A model generated the notes under the pieces. The model searched no databases and was not told the origin of the DNA. It was given only the letters and a program-made list of their open reading frames with translations. This document shows positions 15,161-23,245 of a stretch of 31,907 nt of DNA, piece by piece. Where the stretch lies: positions 1-31,907 of the forward strand of contig JBEAMJ010000115.1 in NCBI GenBank assembly GCA_041166025.1. Reading direction: 5' to 3'. Each line of letters begins with the position of its first letter. The first letter of the stretch is position 1. Source of the stretch: UBA7672 sp041166025. GTDB lineage: Bacteria; Pseudomonadota; Alphaproteobacteria; Caulobacterales; Hyphomonadaceae. The translations under genes were made by a program, and so were the position numbers.

Positions 15161-18100
15161 TCAGTGGAAGTCGCGCGACTTCGGCAGGATACGCACGTCG
15201 CGCGGATGGCGGAAGAGGCCGTCGGGACCCTTGGGTCCACGCGGATGCTGCGGGTGCTTGATCTCGTCGGCGCGCGTAAGCTGCGTCTCGACCACATGAT
15301 CCTCCGAGAGGCGCTTGAGTTCGTATGAACGGTCGAACGCGCGCGCGCCCATCAGGTGGGTGACGCCCTCCTTGCTCTTCTGCACCCTGCCCTCGATCAG
15401 CAGCAGGCGCGCGCCCATCACTTCGGATCGGAACCGATCGAAGGTGCGCGCCCAGAGCAGCGCGTTGGTGATGCCGGTCTCATCTTCCAGCGTGATGAAG
15501 ATCGCCTTGCCGTTGCCGGGCCGCTGCCGCACCAGAACGATACCCGCCGTCCGCGCCCAAAGCCCGTCCCTCAAATCGCTGGTCTGCTTGCAGGAGAGGA
15601 TACGCTCCGCCTCGAACGCCGGACGCAGGATCTGCATCGGGTGCGCCTTCAGTGACAGCCGCGTCATCTGATAGTCGGCGGCGACATGCTCGCCCAGCGG
15701 CATGTTGGGAAGGAAGCTCGCCGGCTCCTCGCCAAGCTCGCGCGCCTGCGCATGCGCGAACAGCGGCAACACATCGTCGTCCGGCAGGCGGCGCACATCC
15801 CAGAGCGCGTCGCGCCGGTCCTGCTCAAGCGAACGGAAGGCGTCGGCGTCCGCCAGCCGCCGCAACATCCAAGCAGACACACGCCCGCGCTCGCGCATGT
15901 CGGCGATGCTGGCATAGCCTTCGCCCCGCCGCGCCACGAGCGTATTCGCCTCCTCCTCGCGCATGCCGTCGACCTGCCGGAAACCGAGCCTCAGCGCGAG
16001 CGCGCCGTCCTCCCGCCGTTCAAGTGTATTGTCGTAATCGCTGAAATTGACGTCCACCGCGCGCACCTCGACGCCGTGCTCCTGCGCATCGCGGACGATC
16101 TGCGCCGGAGCGTAGAAGCCCATCGGCTGCGAATTGAGGAGCGCGCAGGCGAAAGCCCCCGGATGATGGCATTTCAGCCACGAGGAGACATAGACCAGCT
16201 GGGCAAACGCCGCCGCATGGCTTTCCGGGAAGCCATAGCTGCCAAACCCCTTGATCTGGTCGAAGCAGCGCTGCGCGAAGTCGCGCTGATAACCGCGCGC
16301 AACCATGCCGCCCACCATCTTGTCTTCGAACTCGTGGATGGTGCCGACATTGCGGAATGTCGCCATGGCGCGCCGCAGCCTGTTGGCGTCGCCGGGCGAG
16401 AACCCTGCTGCCACGATGGCGAGTTTCATGGCCTGTTCCTGGAACAGGGGAACGCCAAAGGTGGCTTTCAGAAGCGAATAGAGCTCGTCCGGCGGCCCAT
16501 GCTCGGGCGAGGGCGAAGGGAAGTCGACCCTCTCCTCGCCATTGCGTCGTCTCAGATAGGGATGAACCATGTTGCCCTGGATCGGCCCGGGCCTCACGAT
16601 CGCCACTTCGATCACGAGGTCATAGAAGACACGCGGCTTCAGGCGCGGCAGCATGCTGATCTGCGCGCGGCTCTCGACCTGGAAGACGCCGACCGAATCG
16701 CCCCTGCACAGCATATCGTAGACCGCGGGATCTTCAGCGGGGATGCTCTGCAGCGAGTGCTTCTCTCCACCCTGCTGATGCAGCAGGTCAAACGCCTTGC
16801 GTATGCAGGTCAGCATGCCAAGTGCGAGGATATCGACCTTCATCAGGCGCAGCGCATCGATATCGTCCTTGTCCCATTCGATGAAGGTGCGGTCATCCAT
16901 CGCCGCATGACCGATCGGCACAAGCGCATCCAGACGGTCGCGCGCCAGCACGAAGCCGCCAACATGCTGAGAGAGATGCCGCGGAAATCCAAGCAGCCTG
17001 TTGGCGAAGCAAAGCGCGCGCTTCAGCACCGGATTGTCCGGATCGAGCCCGGCCTGCCGGAGCTGGACTGCGGCAGGCGTATCGCCCCAGCTGCCCCAGA
17101 CCAACCCCGACAGCCGCGCTGTCACATCGTCGGTCAAGCCGAAGACCTTGCCCACCTCGCGCATGGCGCTGCGTGGGCGATAGTGGATCACCGTCGCGGC
17201 AATGCCGGCACGATGCCGGCCATAGCGGTGATAGATGTACTGGATCACCTCCTCGCGCCGCTCGTGCTCGAAATCGACGTCGATGTCGGGCGGTTCGCGC
17301 CGCTCGTCCGACATGAAGCGCGCAAAAAGCAGGTCGAATACATTGGGGTCGACCGAGGTGATGCCGAGCACATAGCAGACCGCCGAATTGGCGGCCGAGC
17401 CCCGGCCCTGGCAAAGAATGCCCCTGTCCTTCGCAAAGCGGACCGTGTCGTAGATGGTGAGAAAATAGCGCGCGAGTTGGTGGCGGCGGATAAACTCGAG
17501 CTCGAAGGCGATGAGCTTCTCGACCCTTTCCGGCACGCCGTCCGGATAGCGCATGCCCGCATGAATGCCGGCGAGATACTGGAGATACTCGTCGTCATTC
17601 CAGCCCGGCGGCACCGGCTCGTCGGGATACTCGTAACGCAGCTGTCCAAGGTCAAAATCGACGCGCGCCAGCAGGTGCTGCGTCTCGGCGATTGCTTCAG
17701 GCGCCGCCTGGAAAAGCCGCGCCATTTCCCGCGCCGGCTTGAGATGCCGCTCGGCGTTCGCCTCCAGGAGGCGGCCTGCTGTCTCCAGCTTCACGCCCTC
17801 ACGGATGCAGGTCATCACGTCCTGCAGGTCACGCTGCCCGGCGCTGTGATAGAGCGCGTCATTGACCGCAATCAGGGGAACGCTTTGCGACGACGCAAGC
17901 GTCTGCAACTGCGTAAGCCGGCGCGCATCCCTGCCCCTGCGATGCATCGCAGCGCCAAGCCAGACAGCGCCCGGCCGGACATGCGCCAGCCGCCGAAGTA
18001 CATCTGCAAGCCCGTCCGCCTTTGCGCCCGGCATGACGATCAGCAGAAGGTCCTCCGCATGCGCGATGAGATCGTCGAGGGCAAGGCGGCATTCACCCTT

Positions 18101-18571
18101 CACCGCGCGCGCGGCGCCCGGCGGCGGACGGCGGTTGCCGACGGTGAGCAGGCGGCAAAGCATCCCCCAGCCATTGCGGTTTTCCGGATAGGCGATGATC
18201 TCCGGCGTTCCATCCATGAAGACGAGACGTGCGCCGGTCACGAGACGAAAGGCCTGTGCACGCGCCTTCAGCTGGTCCTGGAAGGCCGCAAGATGCTTTT
18301 CGTCGGGATGCTCGATCCAGCCGACTTCGCCGGGCGCGCCGCCCTCGCGCACCCGCGTCGGCGCAGGCAGACCATCCTCGCGCAGCCGCGCGAGCGCTGC
18401 CCATGCCCGCACCACGCCAGCCACCGTGTTGCGGTCAGCTATGCCGATGCCGGCATGGCCGAGCTTCAGAGCCTCGAGCACCATGTCCTGCCCGGTCGAT
18501 GCGCCGCGCAGGAAGGAGAAGTTCGTGGCCGCCGCAAGCTCGGCATAGACGAGGTCCGCGCCGCTCTTCAT
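15161..18571 (-). CDS. dnaE2: Error-prone DNA polymerase DnaE2 (ImuC)
   Basis: DnaE2/ImuC is the C-family polymerase of the SOS mutasome and performs lesion bypass and induced mutagenesis with ImuA and ImuB. The 1136 residues start with the PHP region (AELAAATNFSFLRGAS, about 11-26). The palm carries PPDIDVDFEHERR (about 423-435, two catalytic aspartates) and KVDILAL (about 575-581, third aspartate). A helix-hairpin-helix region and a C-terminal OB fold (about 990-1060, AGIVLVRQRPGNGKAIFITLE in outline) follow. The start ATG overlaps the imuB stop as ATGA, which implies translational coupling. It is the last gene of the LexA-controlled operon and looks intact. Confidence 0.96.
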   Translation of the reverse strand: MKSGADLVYAELAAATNFSFLRGASTGQDMVLEALKLGHAGIGIADRNTVAGVVRAWAALARLREDGLPAPTRVREGGAPGEVGWIEHPDEKHLAAFQDQLKARAQAFRLVTGARLVFMDGTPEIIAYPENRNGWGMLCRLLTVGNRRPPPGAARAVKGECRLALDDLIAHAEDLLLIVMPGAKADGLADVLRRLAHVRPGAVWLGAAMHRRGRDARRLTQLQTLASSQSVPLIAVNDALYHSAGQRDLQDVMTCIREGVKLETAGRLLEANAERHLKPAREMARLFQAAPEAIAETQHLLARVDFDLGQLRYEYPDEPVPPGWNDDEYLQYLAGIHAGMRYPDGVPERVEKLIAFELEFIRRHQLARYFLTIYDTVRFAKDRGILCQGRGSAANSAVCYVLGITSVDPNVFDLLFARFMSDERREPPDIDVDFEHERREEVIQYIYHRYGRHRAGIAATVIHYRPRSAMREVGKVFGLTDDVTARLSGLVWGSWGDTPAAVQLRQAGLDPDNPVLKRALCFANRLLGFPRHLSQHVGGFVLARDRLDALVPIGHAAMDDRTFIEWDKDDIDALRLMKVDILALGMLTCIRKAFDLLHQQGGEKHSLQSIPAEDPAVYDMLCRGDSVGVFQVESRAQISMLPRLKPRVFYDLVIEVAIVRPGPIQGNMVHPYLRRRNGEERVDFPSPSPEHGPPDELYSLLKATFGVPLFQEQAMKLAIVAAGFSPGDANRLRRAMATFRNVGTIHEFEDKMVGGMVARGYQRDFAQRCFDQIKGFGSYGFPESHAAAFAQLVYVSSWLKCHHPGAFACALLNSQPMGFYAPAQIVRDAQEHGVEVRAVDVNFSDYDNTLERREDGALALRLGFRQVDGMREEEANTLVARRGEGYASIADMRERGRVSAWMLRRLADADAFRSLEQDRRDALWDVRRLPDDDVLPLFAHAQARELGEEPASFLPNMPLGEHVAADYQMTRLSLKAHPMQILRPAFEAERILSCKQTSDLRDGLWARTAGIVLVRQRPGNGKAIFITLEDETGITNALLWARTFDRFRSEVMGARLLLIEGRVQKSKEGVTHLMGARAFDRSYELKRLSEDHVVETQLTRADEIKHPQHPRGPKGPDGLFRHPRDVRILPKSRDFH

Positions 18572-20175
18572 GCGAACACGCCATGGAGATACCAGTGCGT
18601 GTCGGCGCCCGGCGCATAGGCGCCGGCGCGAAACAGCCAGAACCGACGACCCTCGGCATCCTCAATCCGGTAATAGTCGCGCGCAGCGTCATCCGGCGCG
18701 CGCCACCATTCCGGCGCGATGCGCTCAGGCCCCTCCGCCCGCCGGACCGTGAACTCCTTACGCCGCCAGGAAAACCGCCGTGGCGGACCATCCGGAATCT
18801 CGGCGAACCGGATCGCGATGCGCTGGGGCGGATTGAAGATCTGCGAGGGCCGCAGCGGCGGTTCGCCAGCTTCCGGCGCAGGCCAGACGCTGGAGGTCAT
18901 CGGATTGAAGATCGCCGGCGCCGCACGCGCCGCGCGGTCGGGATCGTGCGTGTCCTCCGGCAGGAAGCGCACCACGCGCTCAGGCCCGAAGCGCGCCGAA
19001 AGCCGGTCGGCAAGATCGGCCACCGCATCGTCCTCGATGGCGCGGCCGTCGAGCCCCGGCTGGACAGCCGCCAGCGGATCGGCGTGCAGCACGCAAAGCC
19101 GCATCTGGTCGAACCCGAAACCGGGATCGAGGGGATCGGCCAGCGCATCGAGCTTTTCCCGAAACAGCCGCAGCAGGGTCTCGCCCTGCCGCACCGGGCG
19201 GCCCGTCTCGATCGCCACGCGCCGCACTGCCCCATCGGCGCGATAGAAGCTCGCCTCGAAGACGCGACCACCCTCGCGGCGGGCGGCAAGCTCATCGCCG
19301 ATCTCGCGCGCCATGTCGGCCAAGGCGCTATGGATGTCCTCCTCCCGCCCGATCGGCTCGGCGAAGCGCCGCTCGCTCCAGATCGCAGGCACGTTGCGCC
19401 GGGGCGTGAGCGGCGCCGGCGCAAGCCCCTGCAAACGCCGCAAGCGTAGTGTCATCTCCTCCCCGAAACGCGAGGCAAACAGCTGGCTCGGCCGGTCGAT
19501 CAGCGCGCCGATGGTCTTGAGCCCCGCGCGCGAGATGGCCACGCGGTCCTTCTCCTCAAGGCCCAGCGCTGCAATGGGCAGACTGCGAACCGCTGCGGCC
19601 TCCTCTCCCGGCGCCACGATGGCGATGCGCCCCTGAAGGGGAGCATGTCGCGCCAGCGCCCGCGCCGTATCCGGCGCCCCGGCGATCACCGTCCGTGCGT
19701 TGATGCGCGCCCGCCGCAGCCGCTGCGACAGGCCCAGCCGCAGCCCCGCCTCGCCGCCGAACAGATGGTCGCAGCCGGTGATGTCGAGTATGAGCCCGTC
19801 CGGGGCATCGACCATCACCACGGGCGAGACGCGGTCGCAGTCTTCCGCAACCGCATCAAGGAGCGCCGCATCAGCGATGCGGTCGATCTCCTCGACCCAC
19901 AGGTCGGGAATGCGGGCGCGCGCATCGGCCAGCGTGAGGCCCACGACAAGCCCTGCCCGCTTCGCCTCACGGCTCAGCGCGACGATGCGCATGGCGCCCT
20001 TCTGCTTTTCCACCGCGACGAGCGGCGGCTTATCCCGCGCGTCTTTCCTCTGCCGGATGATCCGGTCCGCCGGCAGCAGCGGAAACCACACGGCCAGGTA
20101 GCGCCGCGCCGTTTCCGGAAATGTCCGAGCCGGAAATGTCCGCGATGGGGATGTCGGTGAAGGCAAGGCGGTCAC
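18568..20175 (-). CDS. imuB: Mutasome adaptor ImuB, Y-family polymerase-like
   Basis: ImuB is a catalytically inactive Y-family polymerase relative that binds the beta clamp and recruits DnaE2 and ImuA. The 535 residues carry RRYLAVWFPLLPADRI near the N-terminus, where active Y-family enzymes have a metal-binding aspartate. They also carry ILDITGCDHLFGGE (about residues 130-143), which lacks the catalytic DE pair, as is known for ImuB. A helix-hairpin-helix part and a C-terminal region (DYYRIEDAEGRRFW) follow. The start is a GTG at 20173-20175, giving an unusually long 146-bp overlap with imuA in another frame. No better start lies between it and the conserved RRYLAVWFP. Confidence 0.94.
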   Translation of the reverse strand: MTALPSPTSPSRTFPARTFPETARRYLAVWFPLLPADRIIRQRKDARDKPPLVAVEKQKGAMRIVALSREAKRAGLVVGLTLADARARIPDLWVEEIDRIADAALLDAVAEDCDRVSPVVMVDAPDGLILDITGCDHLFGGEAGLRLGLSQRLRRARINARTVIAGAPDTARALARHAPLQGRIAIVAPGEEAAAVRSLPIAALGLEEKDRVAISRAGLKTIGALIDRPSQLFASRFGEEMTLRLRRLQGLAPAPLTPRRNVPAIWSERRFAEPIGREEDIHSALADMAREIGDELAARREGGRVFEASFYRADGAVRRVAIETGRPVRQGETLLRLFREKLDALADPLDPGFGFDQMRLCVLHADPLAAVQPGLDGRAIEDDAVADLADRLSARFGPERVVRFLPEDTHDPDRAARAAPAIFNPMTSSVWPAPEAGEPPLRPSQIFNPPQRIAIRFAEIPDGPPRRFSWRRKEFTVRRAEGPERIAPEWWRAPDDAARDYYRIEDAEGRRFWLFRAGAYAPGADTHWYLHGVFA

Positions 20176-20848
20176 GGTTCCATTCCACGGTCCAGCCGCG
20201 GCCGGCGGCGCCGGCGCGGTCTCTCAACAGGTCAGCCACGAAGCAGGGATGGCCGGGCGCCTCCGCCTCCATCTGGCGCGACGGCGCGGACCTGACGCGC
20301 CATCGCGAAGCAGCGGCGCTGGATGTGGGCGTTCCCCCGGCGCGCACCATCAGCACGGGTAGATCCGCGCGCGCCGCCGCAAGCGCCAGCCTGCGCGTCG
20401 CCACCAGGTCCAGCGTCTTGGGATTGCCCCACGGCTCGACCAGCACAGCACCGAGCGGCGGACAGCGCGCCGCCTCCTCCCCTGCCCGCAGCACAGCCGG
20501 CCCGTCGCGCGCGCGAACGAGAATGAGCCGATCCGGCGACAGGCCGAGCTCGACAAGCCCCGGCGCATAGATCTCGCCCATTTCGAGCCCGACGAAATCC
20601 TGCCGCACCCAGACAATCGGCTTGGCGTCCGAAGCCCGCAGCGCCAGCATGATCGCGAAGGCGGCCGCGGCCGGCTCATCCGCCATCCCCTCGGCGAACA
20701 CTTCGTGCAGCGCCCCGCGCACAAGCCCGCCGCCGAGCGCGGCATCGATCGCCCGCGAGCCCGTGGAAAAGCGCTCCCCGCCTGCGGGCGAAGAGCCCCG
20801 CTCCAGCCGCGCCACCCTCTCCCGCAATGCCTCCAGCTCCGCTTTCAC
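20030..20848 (-). CDS. imuA: Mutasome protein ImuA (RecA-like/SulA-related)
   Basis: ImuA is a RecA-like accessory protein of the ImuA-ImuB-DnaE2 mutasome; it binds ImuB and RecA. The 272 residues carry FSTGSRAIDAALGGGLVRGALHEV (in outline: TGSRAID, GGGL, HEV) near residue 30. They also have VEPWGNPKTLDLVATRRLALAAA-type RecA-fold elements (about 140-160) and a late TVEWNRDRLAF typical of the family. The start is a GTG at 20846-20848 with GGAAG about 8 bases upstream. The last 48 codons overlap imuB. The C-terminus past LAF is a five-residue repeat (DIPI, ADISG, SDISG) produced by a tandem DNA duplication. Confidence 0.92.
   Translation of the reverse strand: MKAELEALRERVARLERGSSPAGGERFSTGSRAIDAALGGGLVRGALHEVFAEGMADEPAAAAFAIMLALRASDAKPIVWVRQDFVGLEMGEIYAPGLVELGLSPDRLILVRARDGPAVLRAGEEAARCPPLGAVLVEPWGNPKTLDLVATRRLALAAARADLPVLMVRAGGTPTSSAAASRWRVRSAPSRQMEAEAPGHPCFVADLLRDRAGAAGRGWTVEWNRDRLAFTDIPIADISGSDISGNGAALPGRVVSAAAGGPDHPAEERRAG
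20115..20144. repeat. 15-bp tandem repeat inside the imuA-imuB overlap
   Basis: Two adjacent copies of ccggaaatgtccg(a/c)g lie at 20115-20129 and 20130-20144, with a degenerate third copy after them (around 20145-20157). Because the unit is 15 bp it preserves both overlapping frames, giving ADISG-SDISG in ImuA and SRTFP-ARTFP in ImuB. Confidence 0.8.
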
Positions 20849-20868
20849 AGGCCGCTTCCACCGTTTGA

Positions 20869-20914
20869 GTTCCTGTTTTGTTCTAGTAACGACTCAAGGC
20901 AGGCAAAGAGTCAA
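20869..20914 (-). promoter_or_regulatory. SOS promoter of imuA-imuB-dnaE2 with LexA box
   Basis: GTTC-N7-GTTC at 20869-20883 (GAAC-N7-GAAC on the minus strand) is the exact alphaproteobacterial LexA operator, 20 bp before the imuA GTG. Directly upstream on the minus strand is a possible promoter, with -10 TTACTA (20889-20884) and -35 TTGACT (20914-20909) separated by a long 19-bp spacer. The LexA box abuts the -10, so bound LexA would block transcription. The operator call is strong and the -35/-10 call is moderate. Confidence 0.85.
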
Positions 20915-20973
20915 ACTGAATCACAGAGGGGGAGTGTCTCAGTTTGAATTCGGCTGTGGACTCAGGATGATTC
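20891..20973. promoter_or_regulatory. Five GANTC (CcrM-type) sites upstream of imuA
   Basis: GACTC 20891-20895, GAGTC 20908-20912, GAATC 20918-20922, GACTC 20959-20963 and GATTC 20969-20973 all match the CcrM methylation target. The first lies in the spacer of the putative imuA promoter next to the -10, and the second overlaps the -35. Sites between -10 and -35 are the arrangement described for GcrA-activated promoters in Caulobacter. The sites are certain as sequence; their function is inferred. Confidence 0.6.
20911..20947. repeat. Inverted repeat in the imuA upstream region
   Basis: TCAAACTGA (20911-20919) and TCAGTTTGA (20939-20947) form a perfect 9-bp inverted repeat with a 19-base spacer. 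The left arm overlaps the putative -35 and two GANTC sites. It may be a regulator-binding site or a cruciform/hairpin. No T-run follows. Confidence 0.45.
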
Positions 20974-21067
20974 GCGGCGCGATTTTTTCGGCCGCATCAA
21001 TCGCCGCCCTGCCGGCGGCCGAACGCACAGGAGGCGAACCTTCGCCCGCCCCCCTGCTCCGCATTCG

Positions 21068-21514
21068 CTACTGAACTTCCGAGACCACAATAAACTGCGG
21101 CGCGTCGGCAAAGCCCATGAACTGCCCCATCACGCCCTGCACGGTGGCGCCGGGCATGTCTTCGGCGACAAAGCCGTCAAGGTCGGGGATCGAGAATGTC
21201 TCGATGTAGGTGACCGACGGCTTGCCATCACCCATCAGCAGTCGCTCGGCGCGCAGCGTCTGGAAATCGGCGACGCGGGCGAGGCCGCGCATCGCCGGCT
21301 GATCAGTTGTCTTCACCCAGGTCTCGAAATCGGCGGGCGTCACGCCGGGCTTGAGATTGTACATGATGATGAGGTTCACCGGCTTGCGCGCAGCGACCGG
21401 AGCCGGGGCAGGCGCTTCGACCGCGGCGGGCGCAGGTTCAGGCGTTGGCGCGGGAGAAGGCGCGCACGCAAACGTGGAGATCAACAGCGGGAAGGCAAGG
21501 AGAAGGCGTTTCAT
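21068..21514 (-). CDS. Exported HapK-like (alpha/beta-barrel) protein
   Basis: The 148 residues from the ATG at 21514 (AGGA upstream) begin with a signal sequence, KRLLLAFPLLISTFACAPSP. It may be a lipoprotein, though the box before Cys (STFAC) is imperfect. A Pro/Ala-rich linker with alternating PAP and EAP follows (about 18-45). The domain of about 100 residues (VNLIIMYNLKPGVTPADFETW and onward, in outline: NLKPGV, WVKTTDQPAM, YIETFSIPDLDGF, FIVVSEV) resembles the dimeric alpha/beta-barrel REDY-like HapK family; I recall the family by sequence pattern only. HapK itself is linked to prodigiosin-type pathways, but no such pathway is visible here. An upstream in-frame start at 21607 is rejected because it would precede the signal peptide. 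Confidence 0.7.
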   Translation of the reverse strand: MKRLLLAFPLLISTFACAPSPAPTPEPAPAAVEAPAPAPVAARKPVNLIIMYNLKPGVTPADFETWVKTTDQPAMRGLARVADFQTLRAERLLMGDGKPSVTYIETFSIPDLDGFVAEDMPGATVQGVMGQFMGFADAPQFIVVSEVQ

Positions 21515-21690
21515 CAACGTGATCCTGTGAAGGCTTGAGCGCACCGGTCTCGGCGCGGCGGGCGACAAGCCCCCAATCCGACGCGCAGGGATGACGTCAT
21601 GATGCATGCAGTCCGCCTCCCCGTGCGAGTGTTAGCGCACGCCAGCGGCCGCGAGAAGCCTGGTCGCAGCCACACGCGCGCCTGACGCCT

Positions 21691-21752
21691 GCGGCATTGT
21701 CAGCATGAGCCAGACGCGCAGGCGGCTACAACCCGCGCGGCATTGTCAGCAT
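21691..21752. repeat. 16-bp direct repeat at the 3' end of a small gene
   Basis: GCGGCATTGTCAGCAT occurs at 21691-21706 and 21737-21752, 46 bp apart. The right copy encodes the last residues of the small minus-strand protein and the left copy lies just past its stop. This looks like a local duplication of the gene's 3' end. Confidence 0.7.
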
Positions 21753-21890
21753 CAGGAGCAGCACGGCGGCTGCGGCTGCGCCCACCACGATGGCGACGCG
21801 CGTCCACAGCTGGCCGCGCTCTTCCTTGCTCATCTTGCCGGAGTGCTTGCGGGCCGCTGCGGCGCGCCGCCTGGCCTTGCGGTTGCTCAT
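21726..21890 (-). CDS. Tiny single-span membrane protein
   Basis: The open frame from the ATG at 21890 encodes 54 residues: a very basic N-terminus (MSNRKARRRAAAARKHSGK), a short polar part with KEERGQLW, one membrane segment (about 31-49, VAIVVGAAAAAVLLLML) and a short tail. The charge pattern predicts the N-terminus inside the cell. I do not recognise the family and see no strong ribosome site. The frame is open upstream to 22028, but that extension looks non-coding. It is a hypothetical gene, divergent from the CoA-transferase. Confidence 0.5.
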   Translation of the reverse strand: MSNRKARRRAAAARKHSGKMSKEERGQLWTRVAIVVGAAAAAVLLLMLTMPRGL

Positions 21891-22066
21891 TGCATTGGCC
21901 CATTGCACTAGCTTGGGGTCTCGCCCTCGCGCGCGAGCATGGCGCAAGCAGAGGCCGCTTGTCACCCCGGCTCGGCTTGCCTTCTCTTTGCGCCTTCCCC
22001 AGCCGCCTTCCCTCCCCGGCCATCCCACCCTAGTGTCCCGCGCGTTCGCGAGGGAGCACCACCATC

Positions 22067-23245
22067 ATGGCGGCAGAGACCGGCTATCCGCTGGAAGGGT
22101 TGAAAGTCCTCGACTTCTCGCGCGTGCTCGCCGGGCCTTTCGCCGGCCGCATGCTGAGCGATCTCGGCGCCGAGGTGGTGAAGGTCGAACCGCCCGAAGG
22201 CGACACCAGCCGCCTCTGGGGAAGGATCCATGCCGGTGTCGCGGGCTATTTCAACATGGTCAACGCCGGCAAGCAGAGCATTGCAATCGACCTGCGCGCG
22301 CCAGGCGCACAGGCGCTGGTGCTGGCGCTGGTGAAGCAGGCCGACGTGCTGGTCGAGAACTTCCGGCCCGACGTCATGCCACGCCTCGGCCTCGGCTATG
22401 CGACGCTGGCCGCGGCGAACCCGAAGCTGATCATGCTCTCCATCTCAGGCTTCGGACACAATGGACCGGAATCGCAGCGTCCGGCCTATGCGCCCATCGT
22501 GCATGCCGAACTCGGACTCATCGACCGCACGGCCCGCCTCAAGGGTGCCAGGGTCGATCTCCCCTTGTCTGTCGCCGACACCAATGCCGGCCTGCACGGC
22601 CTTGTCGCGCTCCTGTCGGCTGTGATCATGCGCACCCGCACCGGGCTGGGCCAGCACATCGACATGGCGATGATGGACGCCACGCTGATGTGCGATGACC
22701 AGCTGCACTTCGAGCTTGAGGATGCAGAGGCCACGCGCAACCTGCCGCCCGACCTGTGGGAGACCGGCGCCGGACCTATCCTCGTCTCGGCCGATTTTCG
22801 CTGGCTCTGGAAACTTCTGACGACGAATTTCGGCGTCAGCGATCCGACAACGCCGGAGATGGAGCTCGACGCCAGGATTGCCGCACGCCGCGCCACAGTG
22901 GCGGCATTCATGCAAAGCCTCGCGAGCTGGGATGCAGTCGAGGACGCGATGGACAGGATGAATCTCGCCTGGGGCCGCGTGCGCGCCGGCAAGGACCTTC
23001 GCGAACAGCCGACGCTCGCGCACCGAAAGTCCATCGTCGATATCGACGACCGCGCCGGCGGCACGCGGCCTATCCTGCAATCGCCCTACCGCTTCTCGCA
23101 TGCGACCAGCGGCGTCCGCGCCGGCGCACCCCACAAGGGCGAACACACCGACGCAATCCTGCGTGACTGGCTCGCCCTCACCGACGCCGAGATCGCCGCA
23201 CTCGACGCGAATGGCGTCCTCGCGCGCAATGGCGCGATCGTCTAA
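22067..23245 (+). CDS. CaiB/BaiF-family (class III) CoA-transferase
   Basis: This cytoplasmic enzyme moves CoA between carboxylic acids; the exact acids are unknown. The 392 residues match the family. The N-terminal signature LEGLKVLDFSRVLAGPFAGRML (in outline: LDFSRVLAGP) and LGAEVVKVEPPEGD are typical, as is LVENFRPDVM. The nucleophilic aspartate is probably Asp171 in SVADTNAGLHG, followed by the common TGLGQHIDMAMMDATL. It stands alone on the plus strand and its stop codon overlaps the recQ stop by 3 bp (tail to tail). Confidence 0.93.
   Translation: MAAETGYPLEGLKVLDFSRVLAGPFAGRMLSDLGAEVVKVEPPEGDTSRLWGRIHAGVAGYFNMVNAGKQSIAIDLRAPGAQALVLALVKQADVLVENFRPDVMPRLGLGYATLAAANPKLIMLSISGFGHNGPESQRPAYAPIVHAELGLIDRTARLKGARVDLPLSVADTNAGLHGLVALLSAVIMRTRTGLGQHIDMAMMDATLMCDDQLHFELEDAEATRNLPPDLWETGAGPILVSADFRWLWKLLTTNFGVSDPTTPEMELDARIAARRATVAAFMQSLASWDAVEDAMDRMNLAWGRVRAGKDLREQPTLAHRKSIVDIDDRAGGTRPILQSPYRFSHATSGVRAGAPHKGEHTDAILRDWLALTDAEIAALDANGVLARNGAIV

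Noticed and set aside
15686..18619. Open frame of nearly 1000 codons antisense to dnaE2
   Set aside because: dnaE2 shows complete polymerase motifs on the other strand, and the antisense translation is Arg/His/Ala-rich without any domain.
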